Below are positions 1-10,370 of a stretch of DNA of 37,873 nt, one piece after another; position 1 is the first letter of the stretch; the number at the start of each line of letters is the position of its first letter. This DNA is from Haplomitrium mnioides (Eukaryota; Marchantiophyta; Haplomitriopsida; Calobryales), in the NCBI GenBank assembly GCA_049999725.1, contig JBNGIS010023567.1, positions 1 through 37,873 on the forward strand, read 5' to 3'. The notes beneath the pieces are model-generated. The model searched no databases, was not told the DNA's origin, and saw only the letters and a list, made by a program, of their open reading frames with translations. A program made the position numbers and the translations under genes.

Positions 1-297
1 CTTTGACTTCTACTCCACTTCTTTCTTTCATGAGCATACCATAACAATAAACATTGGTTATTTTTTATTTTTTTTTTTTGTATAATAAACTATTTTACTC
101 TCCAACCTTTTTATTTGTACCTCTCTTTTGTGCATTTCAATGGCTTGATTCTTTTGATGGTTTTTTCAATTCAACAAAAAATTTAAATTCATGTACTCTT
201 GTTTTCATTTTCTTTGAGATATTTGAATGGGTACTCCTTCATCCATATGCAACATATTAACAAATTATACAAGAAACATTAGTCATGTTCTCATTTT

Positions 298-383
298 GTG
301 TTAATTTTGGATTAGCAATCTACTCAAAGTTTTACTATTTGTGTTAATTTTGGATTGGCAATCTACTCAAAGTTTTACTATTT
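298..383. repeat. 43-bp tandem duplication (2 copies)
   Basis: The units at 298-340 and 341-383 differ at one base (ATTAGC versus ATTGGC). They abut exactly, which is typical of a slippage or double-strand-break repair duplication. Confidence 0.95.
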
Positions 384-705
384 GATAGAGAAGAACCTCC
401 AAGCCCAAAACAATTATGTGAATAAAGATATTTTCATGAAAGTTTAACACATGAAAATAGCAAAACATAAAACCAAAAAAAATAGAAGAAAAAATGGTTG
501 ACTCAAACAAAAATGTGTTCGGCTAATCGGTTGTTTTTTTCAAATTTTTTAAAAAATAGTTTACTAGCTGTCATCAATTCATATAGAGCATCACTTTCAC
601 TCACAAATAGTAAAAACAATAGTGTTGATGGTCAACCCACCATCAAAGTTAAACTATGTCCAACTTGCAATACTAGCTAAGCCCCAAGAGGGGTTCAATT
701 TTACC

Positions 706-751
706 AACACAACTCTTGCCAAAGTTCAAACACAACTCTTGCCAAAGTTCA
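706..751. repeat. 23-bp tandem duplication (2 copies)
   Basis: Identical units at 706-728 and 729-751, containing CTCTTGCCAAAGTTCA. Confidence 0.95.
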
Positions 752-1365
752 AACGTATACATAGACTTGAGAAATTTGTACAAAGCTTGTTTATAAACTT
801 TATTTAAACAACTATACCACTACAAAAACAAGAAACTCACCATAGAAAGAGCACATTTTTTGTTAAATTTATTTTTAAAACAATTTATTTTTAAAAGAAA
901 TCCTATCTTTAGAGGCCTACAAACTCAAGTTTAAGTAACTCCTTGTAAAGATTGGTTTATATTGATAAGTGCTTGAAGAGAGAAAGCAAAAGGCTTGGGT
1001 GGTGTTGTAACATGTTTATGTTGCGAAAGAGTTAGAAAAAGAGGAGTTATTTGATTGGTGTGCTTGGTTTTGTGTTTATTTACCCTTTAATAAACAAAAA
1101 ACACTTTAATTTCTCAAAAAAAATAAAACAAATTCCTTTTTTCTCAATAGCTTTGAGCATGCAAGAGGTGTAGCGGATGACTATGAGCATTCAATACCAT
1201 ATTACTTTGATTCACTATCAAAGCTTCAAAATATTGTTTGACAAACTCTCTTGCAATTATAAACCTTGAGTTTTAGAAAACAAACATGATTCTATTGTTT
1301 TTTTTCTAAATGACTTTAGCTCTCCCTAAATGAAGTTTGCTCCACTAGATGTGTTTGTAATGCTT

Positions 1366-1488
1366 CAACTACTAGACAAAAAGGACAAAAAAGACATGCA
1401 TTATATTGTTGCATCATTAAATTCATTGCATTACAACTACTAGACAAAAAAGACATGCATTATATTGTTGCATTGTTAAATTCATTGC
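1366..1488. repeat. Near-tandem duplication, 64 and 55 bp
   Basis: Copies at 1366-1429 and 1434-1488 both begin CAACTACTAGACAAAAA and end AATTCATTGC. The first copy carries an internal extra segment of about 9 bases (GGACAAAAA-like). Confidence 0.9.
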
Positions 1489-2020
1489 TTGCTGTGTTCA
1501 ATTGAAAATATGATTGAAAATATACCATGGTTAACCTAGTGTATTTTCTTACAAGCAAAATGTAACTATGAGTCTAAAAGAACAAAGATGGTTATCATCC
1601 TAGTCTAAAAATACTCAAGTAAAATAATCTAGAGACTTACAAACTAAACCAATAAATAGAGCAAAAATATTTAACATGCAATTTGAGATGAACCCCATAA
1701 TGATTTATTTAACCCATCTCCATCTTTTATTATCCATCTTTACTTGTGTTAGCTCAATCAACTAGTTACAACTTCTTGTAAAAATTTTATTTTACTATAT
1801 TTAGAATGACTACCATCTTGAATATTTATTAGTTGACATGCAAACTTGCTTGTAAGTAATATGATCACATATCTACTTACTCTTTACTTTGTTGTTAATG
1901 TCTTCATGTAAGAAATTGCATTCACATATTGAGGTGAGTAAACTCATTTTTCTATAAAAGAGGCTAGTAAAACCACCTTTTCAATAACAAGATGAGATGT
2001 TGATGTGTTGTACTTGTGAA

Positions 2021-2070
2021 ATCCAAGATTGGTCATATCACTAGCATCCAAGATTGGTCATATCACTAGC
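2021..2070. repeat. 25-bp perfect tandem duplication
   Basis: Identical units at 2021-2045 and 2046-2070, running straight into the 99-bp repeat that follows. Confidence 0.95.
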
Positions 2071-2302
2071 ATCGGGCTTCTAAAAATTGTTTTTGATTCC
2101 TTGCAAGCAAGGTTTTGCATCATTTTTGTGGAGGTAAGCTCTATACTTAATCTTAATTCTCAAGTTTGCATCGGGCTTCTAAAANNNNNNNNNNTCAAGT
2201 TTGCATCGGGCTTCTAAAAATTGTTTTTGATTCCTTGCAAGCAAGGCTTTGCATCATTTTTGTGGAGCTAAGCTCTATACTTAATCTTAATTCTCAAGTT
2301 TG
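2070..2302. repeat. 99-bp tandem repeat array with gap
   Basis: Copy 1 spans 2070-2168. A second copy starts at 2169 and runs into N bases after about 16 bases. A full copy spans 2204-2302 and differs from copy 1 at only a few positions. The true copy number is unknown because the assembly gap lies inside the array. Confidence 0.9.
2185..2194. other. Assembly gap (10 N)
   Basis: Ten unknown bases interrupt the second copy of the 99-bp repeat. The bases on either side are the beginning and end of a repeat unit, so the gap is most likely a collapsed tandem array of unknown length. Confidence 0.95.
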
Positions 2303-2416
2303 CTAAGACAATTAATGACATTATTAAGATTCTTCTTAATAACAAAACTTCATCAAACTTATCCAATGGTCTTGAATATGCATTATAGATGTACCAACTC
2401 TGCTTTTTCCATGTTT

Positions 2417-2464
2417 TATATCTAGCAAGTTATTATGATGTTCTATATCTAGCAAGTCATTATG
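2417..2464. repeat. 21-bp duplication with 6-bp spacer
   Basis: TATATCTAGCAAGTTATTATG at 2417-2437 recurs at 2444-2464 with one change. Confidence 0.85.
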
Positions 2465-3100
2465 CTTTCATAATCGACTTATGACAATATATGCAAAGAG
2501 GTTAGAACGCTCAAAGAAACTAGAAAAAGGTTTGTATTCTCTCTATGCTTGCAAGTTTTCCCATCATAGTCAAACCATGGTCCATGTAAAATTGCCTTAT
2601 ATAGTTATACTTGTCTACACGGGCTTAATAGACTGCTTTTCTTTTCTACTCTTCTACACTAGTGCATCTAGTTTAAACCACCTTAAGTAACTCAAATAAA
2701 ACCCAAGTGGCTTGTCTACTTATGCATGCCTACTTGAAGTAGATTGATGATCATAAGAATGGATTCACTTATCTGCTCTCTTTCCATTCCATTTGATTTT
2801 TTATGTGATTGCTACTACATAATATGTTGAATTCAGAAGTTAGAAGCTATAACTAAGAGAGAACCTTTTAAAAGTTCAACAAGATTGTCTCGAAAAGTGG
2901 GCTTTCTCTTGAGAATGTGTTATTTCATGAAAATCTAGTGAAGTGGATTTGTGTGTGGTCCGAGTTCCAAGATAGAGATTAGAGGGAATGGAGAAAAATT
3001 CCACAAACTCACAATTATGGTTCATAGTTTGTATGTGCCCAAAATCCAAGTAGACTCCCACCACTTCTACATTTTATGGCTCGTTGAGCTCACCGCAAGT

Positions 3101-3168
3101 GCTAGTAGAACCCATGATCATGATATGCAACTAGAATGCTAGTAGAACCCATGATGTGCAACTAGAAT
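3101..3168. repeat. Tandem duplication, 37 and 31 bp
   Basis: Both copies (3101-3137 and 3138-3168) begin GCTAGTAGAACCCATGAT and end GCAACTAGAAT. The first contains an extra CATGAT. Confidence 0.9.
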
Positions 3169-3420
3169 ATTCCATCGCATGCATACAAAACCACTCGTTT
3201 TCCCTACAAGCTTCATCATACCAAAGCTCATTGTATAAACATGATACTCTTTTCAATGAAGAAAATCGGGTCCCATGGTACAAAATATTGAGAATTTCTA
3301 GAATTGTCTTCTCTTTTGTCTTTAGTCCAACAAATTCCCAAACTGCTTGTGGAAAGATATGTCTTTTATATTGTATTTTCATGTTTAATGACTACACATC
3401 ATGAAATATATGATTCAAGT

Positions 3421-3456
3421 ATAATTCAATAGATAATGATAATTCAATAGATAATG
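3421..3456. repeat. 18-bp perfect tandem duplication
   Basis: ATAATTCAATAGATAATG at 3421-3438 and again at 3439-3456. It lies within unit 1 of the large duplication but is absent from unit 2, so it arose afterwards. Confidence 0.9.
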
Positions 3457-3948
3457 ATATTGTTGGTTGTTACTATATCCAATATTATTTTTGATAAGAT
3501 TCTAAGACTAGTCAACTTTAATTAAGCTTATGTTTAATCGAGTAAATAACTTATTTTCCAACCTATCTTTTACTGATTGAATTAATGAAGCCAATTTAAG
3601 CTTGTAATATTTTAATGACGACAAACTTGGGTCTATAGATTTCAAGATATGTTGAATTATTGAATCCAATAATATCAAAATATTTACATCATATATATAG
3701 AATAATATATGGTTTTTTTCTTCAAAGTATACAAATAATATTTAAATATAATCTAAAATAAAATTGAAATTAGACAATACAAAACTTTTTATACTATAAT
3801 TTTTTTCTTTACTAATTTTTTCTTTTAGACTTTATAATTCAAAGTTTTTTAATTTTTAAAATTCTCTATTTTTCTTTCAAGTTTGTTTTCTTCTTCATTT
3901 TATTCCTTTTGGTTTTTATATAACATGGATAAGTGCATCGATCATTAA

Positions 3949-3992
3949 TCGCACATATTATTTTCTCAAGTCGCACATATTATTTTCTCAAG
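3949..3992. repeat. 22-bp perfect tandem duplication
   Basis: Identical units at 3949-3970 and 3971-3992. Unit 2 of the large duplication has only one equivalent copy, near 4893-4915. Confidence 0.9.
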
Positions 3993-4251
3993 TGTTGGCT
4001 GTTACACCATTTATTAATATGTTAGCCTGTTTTAATTTTTATTTTGTTGTGCTTTCAAATTCTATATTCTATATTCATTTTATATGCTTTAAAAGGGCTA
4101 TGATTTGGTATACAATTTGCTTATGTTTTCTTTTCTTTGTCTCATTTGAATATACTTTTTATTTTTTCCTTATTACCAAACTTTTGATATTTGATCAACT
4201 TGAGTAAGAAAATTTGTATAATTTATTTTTGTTCTAATTTGAACTTACAGA

Positions 4252-4392
4252 GTACATTAATTTCTCAAATTCATCTGAATTGCTATTTTAGAAACATATG
4301 CTAAAGTACATTAATTTCTTAAATTTATCTGAATTACTATTTTAGAAACATATGCTAAAATAAGTACTACATATTTTAGAAACATATGCTAC
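4252..4392. repeat. 54-bp tandem duplication plus partial copy
   Basis: Units at 4252-4305 and 4306-4359 differ at a few bases. A third partial copy (ATATTTTAGAAACATATGCTA) lies near 4370-4392. Confidence 0.9.
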
Positions 4393-6017
4393 TAGTACTA
4401 TTTACATGTCTTTTCTTTTGTATTTTCATGTTTTATAGCTACACATAATGAAATATATGATTTAATAGATAATGGTATTATTGGTTATTAATATATCCAA
4501 TATTATTCTCTACTAAAGATTTGGAAACTAATCAACTTTAATTAAACTTATATTTAGCTTAGTAAAAAATTAAATTTTCAGCTTATCTTTTACTAATTGA
4601 ATCATTGTAACCAATTTAAACTTGATATATATACAAAATAATATATGGTTTTTTGCTTCTAAGTATAAAAATAATATGTAAATAAAATATAAAACAAAGT
4701 TGAAATTAGACAATATATAACTTTACCTTCTGTTGCTTTATTTGCTTCTTTACTAATTTTTTCTTGTAGAATTTATAATTAGAGTCTATTTTATTTTTAT
4801 TATTTTTCTCTATTTTCCTTGGCATATATGTTTTATTTCTCATTTTATTCTTTTATGTTTTTATATAACTTGGATAAGTGTTTGGGTCATTAACTGCATA
4901 TGTTATTTTCTCAAATATTTGTTGGCATGACAACTTTTAATATGGCAGCCTATGTTAACTTTTATTTTACTCTGTTTCAAAGTTCTATATATTCTTATTA
5001 ATAAATCTTTTCTTTTTCTACTCATTGAAAGACTTTAATTTGGTATTTTAGTTCTATTTATTTTTGGAGAAAATTATTCACTTTGTATTATTTTGCTCTC
5101 CTTTTATCATTAATTGTACATAGTTTGTTTATATTTTCTTTTACTTATCTCATTTAAATAAACTTTTTAGTTTTTCTTTATTAGAAAACTTTTAATATTC
5201 TATAAAATTTCTCCAATTTGAGTAGAAAAAAATATGTCCACTTTAGTTGTTCTCTAGTTTAAACTTACTCGTTGTCTTTTATTTTATTATTTTCTCTAAT
5301 TTATTTGACTCGATTATATTATATTTTTTAATTTTTTCCTCTTTTCGTAAGTTAAAAATTAAAATCTTAATTAATTTCTTTGATTTGCTCATGCGAATTG
5401 TTATTTGCTCTAAAAATCAATGTTTCATTAATTTCTCTAATTTACATACTTGAATACTTTTTTTTTTTTTCTAGAATTCAAGTAAACTTTGTGTATTGTA
5501 GCAGCATGTATGAAAATAATTGAAAACCAATTGTAGACTAGTACTATTTATATGTGATAAATTTGAGATCTCAAACGGGTTCTTTATATATATATATGCT
5601 AATTAAAACTTCACTAATCAAAATAGGAATAAATTATTATTTTTCTTTAATTTATTAGCCCATAATACAATAACAAACTTTTTCTTCTAAAAAAATGATA
5701 GAGAAAGTTTTTTTTAAATATACTTTATAACATATATTATATAGCATATAATTAAAAATTTTGTGGTCCTCTTTACTAATATTTAATTTAAACATATACT
5801 ATATATCATTCATATTTAATTTAATCTAAAATGCTACAGTGAATAAACAACGTTAAAAAATGTTGCTAATAATGACATCACTATTTTGCATGTCTAAATA
5901 GAGATAGAAATTTTTTTTCTTAAAATATAATTTATAGCATAAAAAATTAGTTATTTAATTTTAAATTAATCAAAGTTTTAAAATTAGCATTAGTAAGTAA
6001 ATAATATCTATTTAATG

Positions 6018-6117
6018 AGAACAAATTTTATTTATTTACTAATAGGGACATTAAATATTGGACTATAGAACAATGCAACGGTCTATATCTAGAACAAATT
6101 TTATTTATTTACTAATA
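6018..6117. repeat. 27-bp direct repeat, spaced
   Basis: The same 27 bases (starting AGAACAAATTTTATTTATTT) occur at 6018-6044 and 6091-6117, separated by 46 bases. Confidence 0.85.
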
Positions 6118-6208
6118 AAATTTATTTATTGAAATAAAAATATGTAATCTAAACCATTAGATTTGTTTTAAATTTTTGAATTTTCAATTGAAAAAATAGC
6201 TACACTAG

Positions 6209-6258
6209 AGAATATGGAAAATAAGATTGGAAAAGAATATGGAAAATAAGATTGGAAA
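6209..6258. repeat. 25-bp perfect tandem duplication at edge of element A
   Basis: Identical units at 6209-6233 and 6234-6258. They abut the point where homology to elements B and C begins, so the duplication may mark the truncation breakpoint. Confidence 0.9.
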
Positions 6259-6387
6259 AGAGTACATGGAATCTATGCAGTTTGTTACATTGAATCTATT
6301 GCACCTGTACAATATGACAACATTTTAGGGTTGACTTGGCTTGAAGATAGATCCGCTCAAATTAATTGAGCAAAAATTCAAATTCAA

Positions 6388-7506
6388 GTGAACTTACAAT
6401 GTAAGACATTTATTTTGGGATATTTGCCACCGTTGGTGAAGAAAACTAAATCAACTCAACATATTAATTCAATGGAGCAAGAGTTGGATGTCTTTGCTAT
6501 TTGGATCAAACCCATCATGGACTTGAGTAAGGAGGGAGGAAAAAATGTGCATATTTCAATGATAGATGATATTTTGAAGGAGTTTGTGGATATGTTTTCG
6601 GAGTATCTCCTAAAGGGGTTACAAGATAATTGAGGAACAACTTTTCCGATTGACTTGATACTAAGAAGTACTATTTATAGTCAACTTATATATTGGTTTT
6701 CACCACAAGAATTAGAGGAGCTTCCAAAGACATTCATAGATCTTCTTGAGAAACATTTTATTCAACATAGTACTTCGGCTTGGAGCTTTAGTATTCTTTG
6801 TACCAAAAAAAGATGGTGGATTTCGTCTTTGTACAGATTATCAAGGTTTGAACAATCAAACAGTAAAAAATGCATGTCCTCTACCTTGTATTGATGATTT
6901 GTTGGATCAATTGAGTAGTGCATGATTTTTTTCTAAGTTGGATCTTTGAAGTGGTTATTGGAAAATTACTATCACGCCAAGTGATGTGCCAAATACAACT
7001 TTTCAAACAAGGTATGGGTATTTTGAGTGGGAGGTTTTATATTTGGTCTTATGAATGCTCTGACGATATTCATAGATCAAATGCATTGAGTTTTTGATGG
7101 GTTATTAGATAAGTAAGTGTGGGTGTTCTTGAACAATATCCTTATCTTTAGTAAAAATGAAGTTGAGCATCGTGCTCATCTCAAATAAGTATTACAAAGA
7201 CTATGCAATTGGAAGTTTTATTGCAAGAAGTCTACGTGTGAGTTTTGGAAGCAAGAGGTGACTTACCTAGGACATAAAGTGTCTGCGGATGGCAACAAGA
7301 TCGAGGAAGAAAAAATTAAGGCTATTGCAGAGTGGCCAACACCAAAGGGTGCAAAGGATGTTCAAGCTTTCAAGAGATTGGCAAATTTTTATCGAAGATT
7401 CATCCATTACTATGCTCATATTGTTGCACTGCTTATGGATTTGCTAGGCAAAGAAGCAAAGTTTCAATGGACAACCAAAGAGCAAGGAGCATTTCAACAA
7501 CTCAAG
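6388..7506 (+). pseudogene. pol: Reverse transcriptase remnant of element A
   Basis: Broken RT coding region with frame changes. Readable pieces include SPQELEELPKT near 6693 and [19 protein letters not shown] near 6796. The fingers/palm string LFSKLDL.SGYW has TGA stops at 6923-6925 and 6947-6949. The catalytic loop reads FLNN near 7125 where FLDD is expected, so both metal-binding aspartates are replaced. The connection region follows (TYLGHKVSADG, 7261 onward; FYRRFIHYYAH near 7387). RT copies the element's RNA into DNA in cytoplasmic particles; this copy cannot be active. The frame is open again from 7258 into the solo LTR. Confidence 0.85.
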
Positions 7507-7511
7507 GATGT
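7507..7511. repeat. Target-site duplication GATGT (left)
   Basis: GATGT immediately precedes the solo LTR and is repeated exactly at 7921-7925 after it. Removing the LTR and one copy restores the CTCAAGGATGTGGTGT reading seen uninterrupted in element B near 26113. Confidence 0.95.
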
Positions 7512-7920
7512 TATAATAGTACAAGCATAAGGTTGTGCTATTTATAAGAAAATAGAGAGGAGTGAAGGAAGTGGTAGTAAGTCACTTTTAGGGTTAAGAT
7601 TGGATTACATGCTTTTGAAGTCACTTTTGGTGGAGAGTCACTTTCAAGTTACTTGCATTCGAAGTTACTTTTGGTAGAGAGTCACTTTTAAGGCTGAAAT
7701 GAGAAGTGACTTGTAAGAGAAGAAAGAGGGATGACACCCTCTTCTCTTGTATAAATAGAAGCTTCTTAGCCCCACTCCTAATTCGGTTTGGCTCTTTGGT
7801 TGTTTAGCTTTGGCTAGCACTCTTGGCTTTGGTTTTCTTATTGGCCTTGAGTTGTGTAGCTCTTTTAGAGTTGTCTTGAAGTATTACTTATTTGGAAGTC
7901 AGTTTTTGAGTTCTTTTACA
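7512..7920 (+). mobile_element. Solo LTR of family 2 inside element A pol
   Basis: This 409-bp sequence is homologous to the LTRs at 23386-23944, 28059-28578 and 33251-33723. It starts TATAATAGTACAAGC and ends GAGTTCTTTTACA. The canonical TG start has become TA (likely C-to-T on the other strand). A plant-type TATA box, TATAAATAG, is at 7750-7758. Flanking GATGT duplications prove a transposition event. Absence of internal sequence indicates LTR-LTR recombination removed the rest of the element. Confidence 0.95.
7750..7758 (+). promoter_or_regulatory. TATA box of family 2 LTR (solo copy)
   Basis: TATAAATAG at the same LTR position as 23702-23710 and 28336-28344. The copy in element C reads CATAAATAG. 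Conservation across copies supports it as the element's promoter. Confidence 0.65.
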
Positions 7921-7925
7921 GATGT

Positions 7926-8780
7926 GGTGTACTCTTGTCCAGCTCTACAACCATATGACCCAAATGTACGTTGTATAGTTGACTTTGATGCCTCTAATTT
8001 TGCTATTGGAGCAATGTTACAACAAGTATTTGAGAATGGACTTCATCTGATTGTCTTCATGTCACGCCAACTAAATGAGGCGGAGAGGAACTATTTTACA
8101 ATGGATAGAGAGCAATTGATGATGGTTTATGCTACCAAGGTTTTGAGACATTATCTTTTAGAAAAGCAGGTACTTATGAGCACCAATCACAAGCCTTTGT
8201 TGTAGTCAATTCAATTGGAGAATATAACAAGTCATCATCATTGATGGGAAGATCAACTATATCTCTTTGATATTAAGTTGGAATACAAGCCAAGAAGATT
8301 CCACACCATTATTGATGCATTATCAAGGAGACTGGATCATCAACTAAATACATTGGAGGTTGAAAATATTAGTATATTGCATCTTGATGAAGCAACCAGT
8401 GACGACTTTCGACAAAAGTTACAAGAAGATGTCTTCTTTAATCTTGTTAGGGCACATTTGGCAGTCAAAGATAGTGAGTATCATACCTTATCCATTCAGG
8501 ATGGTATTCTGTATCAAGGATGTCAAATATATATTCCATAAGATAATGCTTTTTGAGTGGCTTATTTACAAGAAGCACATGACATTCCAATCTCTTGGTA
8601 TCTTGAGGTAGATAAAACTATGGAGTTGCTTCAACGCACTTGATAGTGGCAAAATCTAGCTCAAGATGTTCATGGCTTTATTCATTCTTGTGAAAGTTGT
8701 CAGTGAAATAATGCTTCAAATCAAAAACCAGCTGGCCTTCTTCAACCGCTACCAATTCCTACTACTCATTGAGAACATGT
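7926..8780 (+). pseudogene. pol: RNase H and integrase zinc-finger remnant of element A
   Basis: This continues the RT interrupted by the solo LTR. VDFDASNFAIGAMLQQ (7978 onward) carries the first RNase H acidic residue, MDREQLMMVYA is the second acidic region, and TNHKPLL (to 8203) precedes a stop. After it comes the tether LEYKPRRFHTIIDALSRR (8278 onward), then an integrase N-terminal region in which only the CESC pair is clear (near 8691). An open frame starts in the solo LTR at 7810 and runs into RNase H without a stop, giving a 131-codon LTR/RNase H chimera. Integrase core and chromodomain are missing because homology ends at 8780. Confidence 0.85.
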
Positions 8781-9084
8781 AAAATGTTGCAACATGCACA
8801 AGGCATAAGGGGGGAGCCTTGCTCTACACTATACATGACATAATATAACATATATACATATAACATACAACATTTGAGGAAGATGAAAAAAGAGAAGGGT
8901 GTGATGAAAACAAGATACATTACAAAGAACTAAAGGGAAATACAACTATCTTTATAAATGTTGTCGCACTCTTTGAAATAAAATCTGTGACAGTACAATG
9001 AGGTCTTCCAATGATACCAGCTATGTAAACCTTCATACTTCGAACCATAATCTACCTACGTCCATCCATTGGTGTACTTCATGT
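8781..9084. other. Left end of methyltransferase-type element, non-coding
   Basis: No coding potential. It starts AATGTTGCAACATGCAC, directly after element A homology is lost, and contains a small inverted repeat AAGGC/GCCTT around an ATAAGGGGGGA loop (about 8801-8821). On the minus strand GGTTTACATAGCTGGTATCATTGG (9032-9010 region) resembles an LTR end followed by a degenerate Met-tRNA primer site, but the spacing is irregular and I do not call it. Confidence 0.4.
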
Positions 9085-9209
9085 GTCGTGCACATATTAA
9101 TCGCTTACACAACTACATCGTCCACACACATTTCATGAAATCTATAGACATACAATAGAGAATGACAAACAATTGAGTCTCATATGCATACAATGCATGA
9201 GACCTCACA
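9085..9209 (-). repeat. 125-bp LTR-like direct repeat, copy 1
   Basis: On the minus strand this copy begins TGTGAGGTCTCATGCATTG at 9209. It matches the copy at 9483-9607 over about 125 bp, including CAACTACATNGTCCACACACATT on the plus strand. Copies are 398 bp apart. Confidence 0.75.
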
Positions 9210-9482
9210 ATGCTTTTCTTCAAGTGATACTTTCTCGAGAAATTCCAAAAGTGTGTTGATCTTACGATATCAGAACCATCACACATTTGCTCACAAGGCA
9301 TCCACGCTTCTCCAAGAGATGCAATACCTCATCTCTCCTCTTGGTTTATAAATAAATAGTGTAAAATAACATCGAAAGATAACCTTTCGATGAGAGTACA
9401 TGGTCTTATATACTAAAGCACAAAAAGGCAAAAAACTCAAAATGTCTAAAAATAAAAATATACATGGAATGGTGTGATAGCT

Positions 9483-9607
9483 GTCATGCGCATACATATT
9501 GCTTACACAACTACATTGTCCACACACATTCTATGACATCTACAGATATACAAAAAAAAATAACAATCAATTAAGTCTCATGCACATATAATGCATGACA
9601 CCTTACA
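9483..9607 (-). repeat. 125-bp LTR-like direct repeat, copy 2 (probable LTR start)
   Basis: On the minus strand it begins TGTAAGGTGTCATGCATTA at 9607, directly after the purine-rich CTAAGAGGGTGAT (9620-9608). That is the arrangement of a polypurine tract followed by a 3' LTR. A TATATAAG box lies inside the LTR-like interval near 9400 on the minus strand. Confidence 0.6.
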
Positions 9608-9896
9608 ATCACCCTCTTAGCTGGTGGTCAAGTCTCCTAACACTAGCTGGTCATCTATCTCATAGAAAATTGATATACACCTACTAATGCAAAGATTAGG
9701 AGGTCAAGTGCAATAGAGCCTCATTGTTCACCTCCTATAATCTATACCAACCCTAGAACTAAATAGAAACTAGTTGTTCTATGAACAGTGAGCGCAAAAC
9801 CATGATCCACCATGAGTAGTCACCAACGGAGGCATCAAACATGACATATGCCAGCCTCTAGATTACCTGTCATAAATCAATATAGTGGTTGCCTCC
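9608..9896 (-). other. Untranslated stretch between integrase remnant and LTR-like start
   Basis: The minus strand has multiple stops and no recognised motif. It ends in the polypurine-like tract at 9608-9620. It fits a degraded 3' portion of the integrase/tail region. Confidence 0.45.
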
Positions 9897-10370
9897 TTAG
9901 GAGAACCACATAACAGACACTTCAAACTTACAGGAACTTGTGCCACACTGGGGTCCATAGTGCTGAACAAGGTGCAAAATTGCACACATGATCTTTCCAA
10001 ACCATGTCATCGCATCCCTCTTACGCAAAACTCCTGAAGGCAGTACCTCATGTACGCGTAAAATTCGATGCTTCAACAATGACATCAAGTGTTGTGGGTG
10101 TTGTCTGCTGCAAATAAACATAATCATCAAGATGAAACCTCTTAGTTCTAGTGTGATATCCACCTCCACGTATAGTAGCATATCATAAAGTATCACGATG
10201 CTGAGAAATAGCAAGGTTGTCAAATGCCATGGGCATGACTCTCTCAAACACCTAGGCTCTCTGTGAACATTCATCACCCAAACATCTGGATCATCGAGAT
10301 CCACAACCATAGTGACATCACATGGAATAGAGGAGGGTAAATCAACGTCCCTCCCATCAATCCAGACTCA
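9897..10370 (-). pseudogene. Integrase C-terminal-like remnant
   Basis: The minus strand first reads DGRDVDLPSSIP (after the TGA at 10368-10370) and then DLDDPDVWV. In a shifted frame it reads MPMAFDNLAISQHRD, RFHLDDYVYLQQ and TPTTLDV. It returns to the first frame for ILRVHEVLPSGVL. This succession (GR..xLP end of integrase core, QHRDxL helix, basic F...DxVYL SH3-like strand, then VxEVLPSG) is the C-terminal part of a gypsy-type integrase, which binds cDNA ends. At least two frameshifts and several stops break it. It follows the DNMT remnant within about 30 codons, so the RT-to-integrase core has been deleted or lay elsewhere. Confidence 0.6.

Larger units (their letters stand above)
3361..5268. 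repeat. Segmental tandem duplication (~1.05 kb period)
   Basis: Segment 3361-4248 is repeated in diverged form at 4408-5268, with shared landmarks in the same order. The starts are GTATTTTCATGTTT...CTACACATCATGAAATATATGATT and its variant. In the middle are TATATCCAATATTATT, CTTATCTTTTACT and TTATATAACATGGATAAGTG-like strings. Near the end is a GAGTA...TTCTA.TTTGAACTTAC-like string. Divergence is substantial (many indels), so this is an old duplication. Confidence 0.75.
1..6248. other. AT-rich region without recognisable genes
   Basis: No reading frame longer than about 85 codons occurs, and none of the short ones shows a domain I recognise. Long T and A runs, TA runs (around 5585-5597) and numerous partial duplications dominate. 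The stretch 2870-3400 has short overlapping open frames on both strands, but they are interrupted and match no family I can name. The boundary at 6248 is where homology to elements B and C (the segment following the protease) begins. The duplications are listed separately; between them I see nothing further. Confidence 0.7.
6249..8780 (+). mobile_element. Element A: truncated family 2 chromovirus
   Basis: This is a plus-strand Ty3/gypsy pol remnant collinear with elements B (about 24890-26960) and C (34690-36417). It starts downstream of the protease, covers the RT, RNase H and integrase zinc-finger regions, and loses homology to B immediately after the GAACATGTAA string at 8780. No LTR, gag or integrase core survives. 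It contains a younger solo LTR (7512-7920) and is cut off on the right by the minus-strand methyltransferase-type element. Confidence 0.85.

Noticed and set aside
298-383. CRISPR-like array in the first 6 kb
   Set aside because: Repeats are two-copy abutting duplications without spacers, in plant-type DNA.
2876-3404. Possible copia-type fragment (short frames on both strands)
   Set aside because: The strings do not match integrase, protease or RT motifs convincingly, and duplications disrupt the frames.
9255-9285. Plus-strand GATATCAGAACCATC as a primer-binding site
   Set aside because: No LTR end lies directly before it on the plus strand and the surrounding element is on the minus strand; similarity is probably chance.
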